33,060 nucleotides of DNA from Rubrivivax sp. (GTDB lineage: Bacteria > Pseudomonadota > Gammaproteobacteria > Burkholderiales > Burkholderiaceae_C), in the NCBI GenBank assembly GCA_027491255.1, contig JAIXWM010000070.1, positions 1 to 33,060 of the forward strand. Reading direction: 5' to 3'. The translations under genes and the position numbers were made by a program. Below, piece after piece: positions 17,444 to 25,356 of this stretch (its first letter is position 1; each line of letters opens with the position of its first letter). The notes beneath the pieces were generated by a model that saw nothing but the letters and a program-made list of their open reading frames with translations, had not been told where the DNA came from and searched no databases.

Positions 17444-19054
17444 TCAGGTGTTGCGATTCAGGTGCAGACCCGCCTGCTCGCGGTCCCAGACCCCGGGCGC
17501 CTCCAGCGCCTGGTGTCGCAGCAGGTGCTTCTCGACCTTGAGGGTTGGCGTCTTGGGGAGCTCGGCCACCACACGCACGTATCGCGGGACCATGAAGTAG
17601 GGCATGCGGGGCACGAGGAAGTGGACGAGCTCGACGGGATCCACCCGCTGGCCCGGCTTGCTGGTCACCACGGCCATCACCTCGTCCTCGCCGAACTCGC
17701 TGGGAACCGCGACGACGGCCGCCTCCTGGACCGCGGGAAAGGCCAGCAGCTCGGCCTCGACCTCGAAGGACGAGATGTTCTCGCCGCGGCGGCGGATCGT
17801 GTCCTTCAGCCGGTCGACGAAATAGAAATTGCCCTCGGCGTCGCGTCGGAACGCGTCGCCCGTGTGGAACCAGCCGTTGCGCCAGGCGCGGGCCGTGGCG
17901 GCGGGGTCCTCGTGGTAGCCGTGGCTGAAGCTCCAGGGCTGGTCGGTGCGCAGCAGCAGCTCGCCCACCGTGCCGTCGGCCACCTCGAAATCCTCGGGGT
18001 CGGCGATGCGGGCCTCGATGCCGGGGCGCAGGCGGCCGCAGGACCCAAGCGCCGTCGGGTTGGGCGCGGACATGATGGGGCAGCACACCTCGGTCATGTT
18101 GAACGAGGTGTAGACGTCCACGCCCCAGCGCTGCCGCATCGGCTCCGTCGGCATGTCGAAGGGCAGCAGCAGGATCTTGGTCAGCGGCGTGCCGCGCTCC
18201 TCGTCGCGCGCCGGCTGCGACAGCAGGAACTTGGCCATCGCGCCCAGCAGGATGACGAAAGTGGCCTGGCAGCCGCGGATCTGCTCCCAGAAGCGATCGG
18301 TCTGGAAACGCTCGACCACCGCGATCGACCCCCCCAGCGCCAGCATCAGCGTGCACGGCAGGATGCCCGACACATGCGCCAGCGGCAGGTTGACCATGTA
18401 GCGGTCGCGGGCCGTCAGGAAGTAGACGTTGTGACCCGAGGTCCACAGGTGCAGATAGGAGCAGAGCACTCCCTTGGACGGCCCGGTCGTCCCCGAGGTG
18501 TAAAGGACGACCTGGAGGTCGGTGGCGCGGATGGGCACGGAGGGTTCAGGAGGGCTCGAGCCGGCACCATGGAGCGCGGCTTCGTCGACCTGCCGCAGGC
18601 CTGGCGGCACGCTGGGCTCACCGTCGCCAACGGTGACGAGGCTGGACAAGCTGGCCCGATCGGCCGGCGCGAGGGCCTGCAGCCGATCGACCAGGTGCGA
18701 CTCGAGCACCATCAGTCGGACGCCCGAGTTCGCCAGCACACGCGCCAGGAGCTGCCCCTTGTAGGCCAGATTGACCGGCACGGCGACGGCGCCGAGGTAG
18801 TTCACCGCGAACCAGGTGCGCAGCGCCACCGGGCCGTGGGCCAGCCACAACGCCACGAAGTCCCCCTGGCGCACACCCAGTGCAGCCAGGCCCGCGGCCG
18901 TCTCCCGCACCTGCGCCAGCAGTTCGCGGAAGGTCCACGTCTGGCCGCTCTCGAAGGCGGCGTAGACCTCGTCCGGCCGCGCTTCGGCCTGTGCGTGCAG
19001 CAGGTCGCGCAGCACGCACCGCGGCTGCGCGTCCGCGCCACCCAGCCCGTTCAT
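17444..19054 (-). CDS. AMP-dependent acyl-CoA synthetase (acid:CoA ligase)
   Basis: This 536-residue ANL-superfamily enzyme shows A3 YTSGTTGPSKGV, A5 YTSFNMTEV, GWFHTGD (A7) and DRLKDTIRRRGENIS (A8). Near the end is PKTPTLKVEKHLL, where the catalytic lysine of A10 sits after Leu rather than the usual Gly. The layout resembles carnitine/crotonobetaine- and fatty-acid-CoA ligases. It would turn the imported carboxylic acid into its CoA thioester with ATP. The ATG at 19054 overlaps the receptor gene stop as ATGA, which fixes the start; upstream in-frame codons fall inside the receptor gene. It is the first intracellular enzyme after the ABC receptor in gene order. Confidence 0.9.
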   Translation of the reverse strand: MNGLGGADAQPRCVLRDLLHAQAEARPDEVYAAFESGQTWTFRELLAQVRETAAGLAALGVRQGDFVALWLAHGPVALRTWFAVNYLGAVAVPVNLAYKGQLLARVLANSGVRLMVLESHLVDRLQALAPADRASLSSLVTVGDGEPSVPPGLRQVDEAALHGAGSSPPEPSVPIRATDLQVVLYTSGTTGPSKGVLCSYLHLWTSGHNVYFLTARDRYMVNLPLAHVSGILPCTLMLALGGSIAVVERFQTDRFWEQIRGCQATFVILLGAMAKFLLSQPARDEERGTPLTKILLLPFDMPTEPMRQRWGVDVYTSFNMTEVCCPIMSAPNPTALGSCGRLRPGIEARIADPEDFEVADGTVGELLLRTDQPWSFSHGYHEDPAATARAWRNGWFHTGDAFRRDAEGNFYFVDRLKDTIRRRGENISSFEVEAELLAFPAVQEAAVVAVPSEFGEDEVMAVVTSKPGQRVDPVELVHFLVPRMPYFMVPRYVRVVAELPKTPTLKVEKHLLRHQALEAPGVWDREQAGLHLNRNT

Positions 19055-20601
19055 GCCTGGGAGATGCTGTCCAGCTTGGGCTTGCCGATGAGGTTCGGGC
19101 GGTAGCCCCGCAGCCGGTTGCTGTGGACCACCATCTGGACGTCGAACATCAACGGACAGAACAAGGCGTTTTCCAGGGCCAGCCGCTGCACCTTCGCGAA
19201 GGCCGCCTTGCGTGCCTCCAGGGTCGCCCCGGCCTGCGCCTCCGACAGGACTGGCGCCATGCCGGCGGTCGCGCCGCGCCCGGCGTTGAAGAACGAGCCC
19301 TCCGCGCACAGCAGGTCGTAGGTGAGCGACGGGTCGGGACGACCCGTCCAGAAGGACAGGTGCATGTCCCCTTCCTGCTTGCCGAAGAACTGGCCTGCCG
19401 TGTCCACCCCGGTGCCGGTGGTGACCTTCAGGCGGATGTTGACCTGCTTGAGCATCTCCATCAGCACCTCGGTGCGCTGCATCGAGAGCTGGTCGTTCCA
19501 GGCGATGAGGTGGATCTCGACGCCACTCGTCAGGCCGGCCTCGCGCAGCAGGGCCCGCGCGCGCTCGGGGTCGTGCTTGTAGAAACCAGCCAGTTCCGGC
19601 GCATAGGCCCAGTGCGCCTTGGGCAGCGCCATGTCCGCCGGCTCGCCGAGCCCGCCGGCCGTGGCCTTCACGTAGGCGGCCCGGTCGATCGCGTGATTGA
19701 CGGCGCGACGCACCCGCAGGTCCTTCAGCGGGCCGCGCGCGTGATTGAAGTACAGCATTCCCAGCTGCAGCGACGGACTGACGTCGATCGTCAGCCGCCC
19801 GGACCGCTCGGCCACGGCGCGCTGCTGCGGAGGCACGTAGTAGGTGAAGTGGTTGTCGTTCGAGACCACCGAGCGCAACGCGGTCTGCGGCTCCGAGATG
19901 ACCTTGAAGACGATGCCTTCGAGGTTGCCGATGTCGCGCTTCCAGTAGTCCGGGTTGCGGGTCACGACCACCTGGTCGCGGTCGGCCCAGCTCACGAACT
20001 TGAAGGGTCCCGTGCCGACCGGGCTGCGGTCATGGCCGGCGGCCAGCTCGCGCACGGCCTTGGGTGAGCGCATCATCCCCGCTCGGTCGGACAGGATCAG
20101 CGGCAGGGCGCGGTCGGGGCGCTTGAGCTTCAAGGCCACGGTGTGCGAACCACGCACCTCGATGCTCTCGATCGACGCCAGGTCGACCTTGACCGAGGAC
20201 CGCTCGTTGCTGCGACCCCAATCCAGGTTGGCCTTGACGGCCTCGGCATCGAGGAGCCCGCCGTCGTGGAACTTCACCCCCTTGCGCAGGTTCAGCACCA
20301 GGGTCGTCGGATCGGGATAGCTCCACGACTCGGCCAGCCCGGGCACGGGCGTCAGGGCGGTCGGCTCCCAGTCGATGAGCGTGTCGAAGAGCGTGTAGAG
20401 ATAGACATGGTCCGGTCCCGAGCGCCCGGTCATCGGGTCAAGCGTGGACGGGTTGTGCGGCGCAGCCACCCGAAGCACGCCGCCCGCGGCCGTGCCCTGG
20501 GCAGCGGCTTCCAGCGACCAGAAGGGGACCGTGCCTGCAGCCTGCAGGAGTCGGCGTCGCAAGGCTTGGCCTGCGGTGAGCCGGGTGCGGTTCGTTGCCA
20601 T
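19051..20601 (-). CDS. Peptide-type ABC transporter substrate-binding protein (SBP_bac_5 family)
   Basis: The 516-residue precursor starts at ATG 20601 with AAGGAG seven bases ahead (complement of 20608-20613). The signal region is twin-arginine-like (LRRRLLQAAGTVPFWSL...AQG), suggesting Tat export. The mature part shows family-5 receptor marks: STLDPMTG, WEPTALTPVPGLAESW, LRKGVKFHDGGLLDAEAVKANLDW, GTGPFKFVSW and DLRVRRAVNHAIDRAAYV. It should capture the solute in the periplasm for the DppBCDF-like importer further along. Family 5 receptors bind peptides but also opines, sugars and other organic molecules. The neighbouring CoA ligase argues for a carboxylic acid here, which is inference. Confidence 0.9.
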   Translation of the reverse strand: MATNRTRLTAGQALRRRLLQAAGTVPFWSLEAAAQGTAAGGVLRVAAPHNPSTLDPMTGRSGPDHVYLYTLFDTLIDWEPTALTPVPGLAESWSYPDPTTLVLNLRKGVKFHDGGLLDAEAVKANLDWGRSNERSSVKVDLASIESIEVRGSHTVALKLKRPDRALPLILSDRAGMMRSPKAVRELAAGHDRSPVGTGPFKFVSWADRDQVVVTRNPDYWKRDIGNLEGIVFKVISEPQTALRSVVSNDNHFTYYVPPQQRAVAERSGRLTIDVSPSLQLGMLYFNHARGPLKDLRVRRAVNHAIDRAAYVKATAGGLGEPADMALPKAHWAYAPELAGFYKHDPERARALLREAGLTSGVEIHLIAWNDQLSMQRTEVLMEMLKQVNIRLKVTTGTGVDTAGQFFGKQEGDMHLSFWTGRPDPSLTYDLLCAEGSFFNAGRGATAGMAPVLSEAQAGATLEARKAAFAKVQRLALENALFCPLMFDVQMVVHSNRLRGYRPNLIGKPKLDSISQA

Positions 20602-20633
20602 GTCTGTCTCCTTGGTGGGGAAGGACCGATCGG

Positions 20634-21626
20634 TCAGTCGAGCTTCAGGCCCAGGTCGCGTGCCGTCTTCGGCAGCACGTCGAGCTCGCGCTGGATCACG
20701 TCGGCGAAGGCCGCCGTGGTGTTGCCCGTGGTCAGCGACACGCCGCCGATGTCGTTCAGGCGACGGCGGAAGTCGGGCTCGGCGACGATCTGCGCGACCT
20801 TCTCGTTCAGCAAGGTCACGACGGACGCCGGCGTCTTGGACGGCACGACGAGGCCGAACCACATGTCGAAGTCGACGCCGCCGCGCACGCCCTGCTCGGT
20901 GAGCGTCGGCACGTCGGGCCACAGCTCCGAGCGCGTGGCGCGCAGCTGCCCCAGCGCGCGCAGCTTGCCGCCCTGGATCTGGGCGCGGGCGTCGGCCGTG
21001 CCCAGCAGGCCCCAGCGCACCTCGTTGGCCATCAGCGCCTGCGCCAGCGGCGCGCCGCCGCGGTAGGGCACGTGCGTGTAGTTGCCGTCGGCCGCCGCAT
21101 TGACCAGCTCCGAGGCCACGTGCGAGATGCCGCCGGCGCCGGTGGAGCCATAGGGCAGGCCGCCCTTGCCCGCAGCCTTGCCGGCGGCGATGAGGTCGCT
21201 CATCGACCGCCACGGCGAATTGGCGGGCACCACCAGCACCAGCGGTGCCAGCGAGACGCGGGCCACCGGGGTGAAGTCGGCGGCGGTGAAGCCGGCCTTG
21301 CTGTAGGTCGTCGGGTTGATCGACACCATCCCGGTCAGGCTCATCGCCATCGTGTGGCCGTCGGGCGGGCTCTGCAGCAGCGCGACCATGCCGAGGTTGC
21401 CGCTGGCGCCGGGCCGGTTCTCGACCACGACGTTCTGCTTCAGTTCCTCGGCCAGGCGCGGGGCCACCAGGCGCGCGGCCACGTCGGTGGCGCCGCCCGG
21501 CGGGTAGGGAACGATGATGCGCAGCGGCTTGGTCGGGAAGGCGGCGGTCTGCGCGAGCGCGGGCGTGGCGGACAGCAGTGCGGTGCCGAGCACGGCGACA
21601 CCAGCCAGCAGACGGGTGAGTTTCAT
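20634..21626 (-). CDS. Bug-family (tripartite tricarboxylate transporter) solute receptor
   Basis: The 330-residue product has a clear signal peptide ending TPALA before QTAAFPTKPLRI. Bug/TctC motifs follow: PYPPGGATDVAARL, VVENRPGASGNLG, YGSTGAGGISHV, and the C-terminal VPSKTPASVVTLLNEK. The start has AGGAGA five bases upstream (complement of 21631-21636). Bug receptors bind small carboxylates through main-chain contacts in the periplasm. No TctA or TctB membrane partner is present in the window, so it may serve a distant permease or a sensing role. It lies 32 bases before the ABC receptor gene, so two unrelated receptors sit in tandem. Confidence 0.9.
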   Translation of the reverse strand: MKLTRLLAGVAVLGTALLSATPALAQTAAFPTKPLRIIVPYPPGGATDVAARLVAPRLAEELKQNVVVENRPGASGNLGMVALLQSPPDGHTMAMSLTGMVSINPTTYSKAGFTAADFTPVARVSLAPLVLVVPANSPWRSMSDLIAAGKAAGKGGLPYGSTGAGGISHVASELVNAAADGNYTHVPYRGGAPLAQALMANEVRWGLLGTADARAQIQGGKLRALGQLRATRSELWPDVPTLTEQGVRGGVDFDMWFGLVVPSKTPASVVTLLNEKVAQIVAEPDFRRRLNDIGGVSLTTGNTTAAFADVIQRELDVLPKTARDLGLKLD

Positions 21627-21676
21627 GGGTTCTCCTGGTGCGGGAAGGGATTGATGACGCAGGGGCGCTGCCGCCC

Positions 21677-22567
21677 TCAGGGCGCGGGCGCGCCGGTTTC
21701 GTAGTGAGCCTGCAGCTGCTCGGCGGTCTGCCAGCCGATCAGCTTCTTGAAATCGCCCATCGAGGCGCGGCCGCAGGGCAGATCGGCGATGGGCTCGCCG
21801 CGCCGGGCCGACAGCGCCGCCAGGTTGGCCTGCAGCGCGTGCACGGTGCTCATCAGCGTGACGAGCGGGTAGGTGGCGAAGCCGGCCACCGACTCGATCT
21901 GCGCGCGGTCGAGCTGCGCGGTCCACGTGCCTTCCATCAGCTGCAGCGACAGCGGTCGGCCGCAAGCCTGGCGCAACCGCAGCAGGCCGGCATGGTCGCT
22001 GAAGGTGCGCGAGATCGGCTGGATGACATCGGCGCCGGCCTCGACGTAGCGGCAGGCGCGCTCAATGGCTTCGTCGGGGTCGGCCACGTCGGTGCGGGCG
22101 ACGATGACGAGGTTGGCGTCCTGGCGGGCGTCCACCGCAGCGCGGATCTTGGCCACGGCGTCGGCCACGGACAGCGTCAGCAACGGCGCCGCGGCGGCCG
22201 GGCAGCGCTTCGGGCTGACCTGGTCTTCGAGCGACAGCGCGGCCGCGCCGGCCTTCTCGAGCGCGCGCACCGTGCGGCCGACGTTCAGCACGTTGCCGTA
22301 GCCGGTGTCGGCGTCGGCGAAGATGGGCTTGCGCACGACGTTGGCGATGTGGTCGACGACCTGGACGTTCTCGCTCAGCGTGTACAGCTCCATGTCGGGC
22401 TGGCCCAGCAGCGACGCCGAGATGCCGAAGCCGGTGGTGAACACGCCGTCGAAACCGGACTGGTCGACCAGCAGCGCGGACAGGGTGTCCTGCACGCCGG
22501 CGAACCAGAAGGTGGTGCCATCGGCCAGGCACTGGCGCAGGCGTTGCCGGGCTGCGGCTGCGGTCAT
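21677..22567 (-). CDS. Isocitrate lyase / PEP mutase superfamily lyase
   Basis: This 296-residue TIM-barrel protein has the superfamily metal-binding motif ADADTGYGN (Asp85, Asp87), the LSLEDQVSPKRC segment (Glu114, Cys122), and VIVARTD. Relatives cleave 2-methylisocitrate, 2,3-dimethylmalate, oxaloacetate or similar acids. In lyases of the 2-methylisocitrate type the catalytic loop reads KRCGH; here it is KRCPA, keeping the cysteine but losing Gly-His. That makes a standard methylisocitrate lyase unlikely and leaves dimethylmalate-type cleavage, oxaloacetate decarboxylation or something new. The ATG overlaps the preceding stop as ATGA, and AAGGAG lies seven bases ahead (complement of 22575-22580). 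Position behind aconitase-type subunits suggests it cleaves their product. Confidence 0.8.
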   Translation of the reverse strand: MTAAAARQRLRQCLADGTTFWFAGVQDTLSALLVDQSGFDGVFTTGFGISASLLGQPDMELYTLSENVQVVDHIANVVRKPIFADADTGYGNVLNVGRTVRALEKAGAAALSLEDQVSPKRCPAAAAPLLTLSVADAVAKIRAAVDARQDANLVIVARTDVADPDEAIERACRYVEAGADVIQPISRTFSDHAGLLRLRQACGRPLSLQLMEGTWTAQLDRAQIESVAGFATYPLVTLMSTVHALQANLAALSARRGEPIADLPCGRASMGDFKKLIGWQTAEQLQAHYETGAPAP

Positions 22568-23091
22568 GGGTGAACTCCTTGTGCGCGACTGCGGCGCGCC
22601 TTGAGGTAGGGAAGAAGGCCGCCAGCCTCGAGGGTCTGGCGTTCCGATTCGGCCAGCGGCTGCAAGGGCAGCGCGCGGCCGCTCGCGGGGTGGCGCACTG
22701 CAGCCGCGGCCCAGTCCACCTCGAGCATGTCGCCGCGCGCGGTCAGGCCCAGGATGCCCGGGCAGGTGACGAGCGGGAAGCCCATGCTGATCTCGCCGCG
22801 GAAGAAGCCCGGCGAGAACGACTCGGCCACGACGCCGGCGATGCCGATGTGGCGCATCGCCCGCATCGCGGGGTAGTGCGGGTGGCCGTAGCCGAAGTTG
22901 CGCCCGCCCACGAGCAGGTCGCCGCGCTGCACCGTGGCGGCGAAGCCCGGGGTGCGGTCGCTCATCGCCAGCCGCGCGAGCTCGTCCAGGTCGGTGATCT
23001 TGATGTTGCGCACGCCGATGATGAGGTCGATGTCGAAGTCGTCCTCGTCGAAGACCCAGGCCACGCGGCCGCGCAGGTTGGGCAGGGCCAT
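22564..23091 (-). CDS. Aconitase-family dehydratase small (LeuD-like swivel) subunit, altered active site
   Basis: The 175-residue protein follows LeuD in fold markers: GRVAWVFDEDDFDIDLII (the Asp-Asp-Ile-Asp-Thr-like opening), GDLLVGGRNFGYG, and GIAGVVAESFSPGFFRGEISMGFPLV. In ordinary LeuD and aconitases the loop after GGRNFG reads CGSSREHA, supplying catalytic Ser and Arg. Here residues 67-76 read GYGHPHYPAM, with neither. The substitution is internal and conservative in length, so it looks like divergence, not decay. The start is the ATG at 23091, sharing a base with the large-subunit stop (TGATG); a GTG one codon upstream is also possible. It should pair with the upstream LeuC-like protein as a hydro-lyase on a substrate other than isopropylmalate. 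Confidence 0.75.
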   Translation of the reverse strand: MALPNLRGRVAWVFDEDDFDIDLIIGVRNIKITDLDELARLAMSDRTPGFAATVQRGDLLVGGRNFGYGHPHYPAMRAMRHIGIAGVVAESFSPGFFRGEISMGFPLVTCPGILGLTARGDMLEVDWAAAAVRHPASGRALPLQPLAESERQTLEAGGLLPYLKARRSRAQGVHP

Positions 23092-24341
23092 CACGCGGCT
23101 CCCAGGTAGGGGCGGGGGTCGGCGATGCGACCCTCGATTGCCGAGGCGGCCACCACGGCCGCGTTGCACAGGTAGATCTCGGAGTCGACGCTGCCCATGC
23201 GCCCGGGCGTGTTCAGCGTGCCGGTGGAGACGGCGCGCTGCCCGTCGGCCATGGTGGCGATGCGGCCGTAGCAGTAGTCGCAGGTGGGCGAGCTGATGAA
23301 GGCGCCGGCCTCGACCAGGGTCTCGATCAGCCCCTCGCGCGCGGCCTGCGCCATGATGGCCTGCGAGGTGGGCACCACATGCAGCTGGAAGCCGGGTTTG
23401 ATCTGGCGCCCGCGCAGAACATCGGCCGCGGCGCGCAGGTCCTCGAGCCGGCCGCTGGCGCAGGAGCCGAGGTAGCCAGCGTGCACCTCGAGCCCGACGT
23501 GCTGCGACAGGTCGCGCGTGTTGGCGGGGCTCGGCGGGACGACGACGATGGGCTCGAGCGCAGACACGTCGATGGTGACGACGCGCTCGTAGACCGCGTC
23601 TTCATCGGGATACACCGGCGCCAGGTCGAGCTTGGCCCGGCCCTCGACCCAGGCGAGCGTGCGCGCGTCGGGCGCGATCAGCATGGTGTTGGCGCCCAGG
23701 AACATGGCCTGTCCGCAGACCGTCTGCCGGCCTTCGATGCTCATCGCGTCGATCACCGGGCCGGCGAGCTCCACCGCCTTGAAGGCGCAGGACGAGGGCC
23801 CCATCACGCGCACCAGGTGGTGGAAGACGTCGCGCGCCATCACCCCGGGCCGCAGCGTGCCCGTGAGCACGATCTTCACCGTCGGTGGCACCCGGATGGC
23901 CATCGTCTCCGACACGAAGGCCTCCAGCACGCCCTTGCGCGCACCGAAGGCATAGGTGCCGAAGGCGCCGAGCTGGCTGACGTGGCCGTCGAAGTGGACC
24001 ACGAAGGCACCGGGCGTGGCGTAGCCGAGCTCGGCGCTGACCTGGTGCCCGATGCCCTGGCGCTCGTGGACCGGCACGCCCTGATCGGCGCCCCAGGCCC
24101 GGGTGCCGCGGTGCAGCTCTTCTTCCTTCGGCGTCGCTGCGGGGACCATGTGGTCGATGAAGAGCACGAAGCGCTCGCGCCCCGGCACGCGGTCGACCCC
24201 GAGCTCGCGCGCCTCGCGGAAGAACACGTCGGTGTAGCCGGGGAAGTCGTAGCTGACGACGAAGTCCGGCCGGGCCTCGACTTCGTCGCCGGGCTGGACG
24301 TGAGGGCGACCACTGGCCCGGGCCAGGATCTTCTCGGTCAT
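23091..24341 (-). CDS. Aconitase-family dehydratase large (LeuC-like) subunit
   Basis: The 416-residue protein starts with MTEKILARASGR, the usual LeuC/HacA opening, and keeps FIDHMVPA. Three cluster ligands are visible: Cys294 in GYLGSCASGR, and Cys354 and Cys357 in SPTCDYCYGR. It should therefore hold the [4Fe-4S] cluster of the hydro-lyases. MSIEGRQTVCGQAMFLGANT corresponds to the family motif MAIEAGA...(A/G)M. Large subunits of this size occur in isopropylmalate, homoaconitate and 2,3-dimethylmalate dehydratases. No leuB or leuA lies nearby, so leucine synthesis is unlikely. It is first in the minus-strand array and diverges from the IclR gene across 165 bases containing paired operator-like sites. 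Confidence 0.8.
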   Translation of the reverse strand: MTEKILARASGRPHVQPGDEVEARPDFVVSYDFPGYTDVFFREARELGVDRVPGRERFVLFIDHMVPAATPKEEELHRGTRAWGADQGVPVHERQGIGHQVSAELGYATPGAFVVHFDGHVSQLGAFGTYAFGARKGVLEAFVSETMAIRVPPTVKIVLTGTLRPGVMARDVFHHLVRVMGPSSCAFKAVELAGPVIDAMSIEGRQTVCGQAMFLGANTMLIAPDARTLAWVEGRAKLDLAPVYPDEDAVYERVVTIDVSALEPIVVVPPSPANTRDLSQHVGLEVHAGYLGSCASGRLEDLRAAADVLRGRQIKPGFQLHVVPTSQAIMAQAAREGLIETLVEAGAFISSPTCDYCYGRIATMADGQRAVSTGTLNTPGRMGSVDSEIYLCNAAVVAASAIEGRIADPRPYLGAA

Positions 24342-24364
24342 GGTCTGTGGAACGCGGCTCACTA

Positions 24365-24380
24365 TTTCCACCATGTGGCA
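24365..24380. promoter_or_regulatory. Operator-like half of an inverted pair, near the dehydratase start
   Basis: TTTCCACCATGTGGCA lies 24 bases before the dehydratase ATG (minus strand). It matches, at 15 of 16 positions, the reverse complement of 24455-24470. A possible minus-strand promoter (TTTCCT, 16 bases, CATATT) would place its -10 overlapping this site, which would suit repression. The pairing is seen directly; binding by the IclR protein is inference. Confidence 0.5.
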
Positions 24381-24402
24381 ATATGCAGGGACTGATGTCT
24401 CA

Positions 24403-24411
24403 GGAAATTCC
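24403..24411. promoter_or_regulatory. Short palindrome GGAAATTCC between the paired operator sites
   Basis: GGAAATTCC is a 9-base palindrome (central A) lying between the two longer sites. It resembles the core of the E. coli IclR box (TGGAAAT...ATTTCCA). It is short enough to occur by chance. Confidence 0.25.
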
Positions 24412-24454
24412 ATCATGACCAATAGAAAAGCGATTCGGGGCGAACCCGAACTTC

Positions 24455-24470
24455 TGCCATATGGTGGAAA
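24455..24470. promoter_or_regulatory. Operator-like half of an inverted pair, near the IclR-family gene
   Basis: TGCCATATGGTGGAAA lies 36 bases before the regulator GTG and is the inverted partner of 24365-24380. It also forms its own 18-base imperfect dyad (TTCTGCCAT / ATGGTGGAA, seven of nine positions paired). The two site centres are 90 bases apart. Such a pair could allow simultaneous control of the regulator and the catabolic array. Confidence 0.5.
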
Positions 24471-24506
24471 AAGCTTGAAGGTTCAGGCACCGGCAAGGAG
24501 CCCGCG

Positions 24507-25301
24507 GTGACGGCCGACGGTGCCGGGGCGGAGCCGCGCAGCGGCACGCAGAGCATCGAGCGCCTGGTGGCGATGCTGCGCGTCGTGGCCTCGCGCGGGC
24601 GCGAGGGCATGCGCCTGGGCGATGTGGCGGCGGCCACCGGGCTGCCCACCTCCACCTGCCACCGCCTGCTGCAGCGCATGGAGATCGAGGGCCTGGTCGA
24701 GCGCCACCAGGCCACGCGCAGGTACGCCATCGGCCCGCTGCTGTTCGAGCTCGGCCTGCTGGCGCGGCCGCGCTTCAGCCTGGCCGAGCGCTGCGAGCCG
24801 GCGCTGGCCGAGCTGGCCGAGCAGACCCAGGACACCATCTACCTGAGCGAGCGGCGCGGTCTCGAGGCCGTCTGCTCGGCCCGCGCCCTGGGCGACTTCC
24901 CGATCAAGGCCCTGACGCTGGACGTGGGCATCCGCCGCCCGTTGGGCATCGGCGCCGGCGGGCTGGCCATCCTGTGCGCGCTGCCGCCCGCCGAGGCCGA
25001 GGAACTGATCGAAGCCAACGGCCCCCGCTACGCCAAGCTGTCCCACCTGGACGCCGACCGCGTGCGTACCGCGGTGCGCGAAGGGCGCGACCGGGGCTAT
25101 GCCTTCCTCGACGGCCCGGTGTTCCCGGGCACCGCGGCCGTGGGCGTGGCCTTCCCGGCCGGCGCGCCGGTGGCGGCGCTCAGCGTGGCGGCGATCTCGT
25201 CACGCCTGGACGAACACCGCCGGCGCGAGGTGGCGGGGCTGCTGCACCAGCAGGCGCAGCGCCTGTCGGGGGTGCTGCGCAGTTCGCTGGCGGGGGCGTA
25301 G
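24507..25301 (+). CDS. IclR-family transcriptional regulator
   Basis: This 264-residue protein has an N-terminal winged helix-turn-helix (SIERLVAMLRVVASRG, then LGDVAAATGLPTSTCHRLLQRME, residues about 16-70). A C-terminal effector domain carries PLGIGAGGLAILCALP and DRGYAFLDGPVFPGTAAVGVAFP. The GTG start at 24507 is supported by AAGGAG at 24495-24500, six bases upstream. IclR proteins bind as dimers of dimers and respond to small acids such as glyoxylate, pyruvate or aromatic acids. Divergent placement against the dehydratase/lyase genes makes those genes the likely target. Confidence 0.9.
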   Translation: MTADGAGAEPRSGTQSIERLVAMLRVVASRGREGMRLGDVAAATGLPTSTCHRLLQRMEIEGLVERHQATRRYAIGPLLFELGLLARPRFSLAERCEPALAELAEQTQDTIYLSERRGLEAVCSARALGDFPIKALTLDVGIRRPLGIGAGGLAILCALPPAEAEELIEANGPRYAKLSHLDADRVRTAVREGRDRGYAFLDGPVFPGTAAVGVAFPAGAPVAALSVAAISSRLDEHRRREVAGLLHQQAQRLSGVLRSSLAGA

Positions 25302-25356
25302 CGGCAGGCCCAGGGCAGGCACAGGGCAGGCGGAAACCCAGGCTCTCGAGCCCCGC

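Noticed and set aside
16829..19105. Long plus-strand open frame opposite the synthetase and hotdog genes
   Set aside because: It crosses the boundary of two well-supported minus-strand genes and has the composition of a GC-driven shadow.
22564..24341. Leucine biosynthesis leuCD
   Set aside because: There is no leuA or leuB nearby, the small subunit lacks the LeuD active-site motif, and the neighbours are catabolic and transport genes under an IclR regulator.
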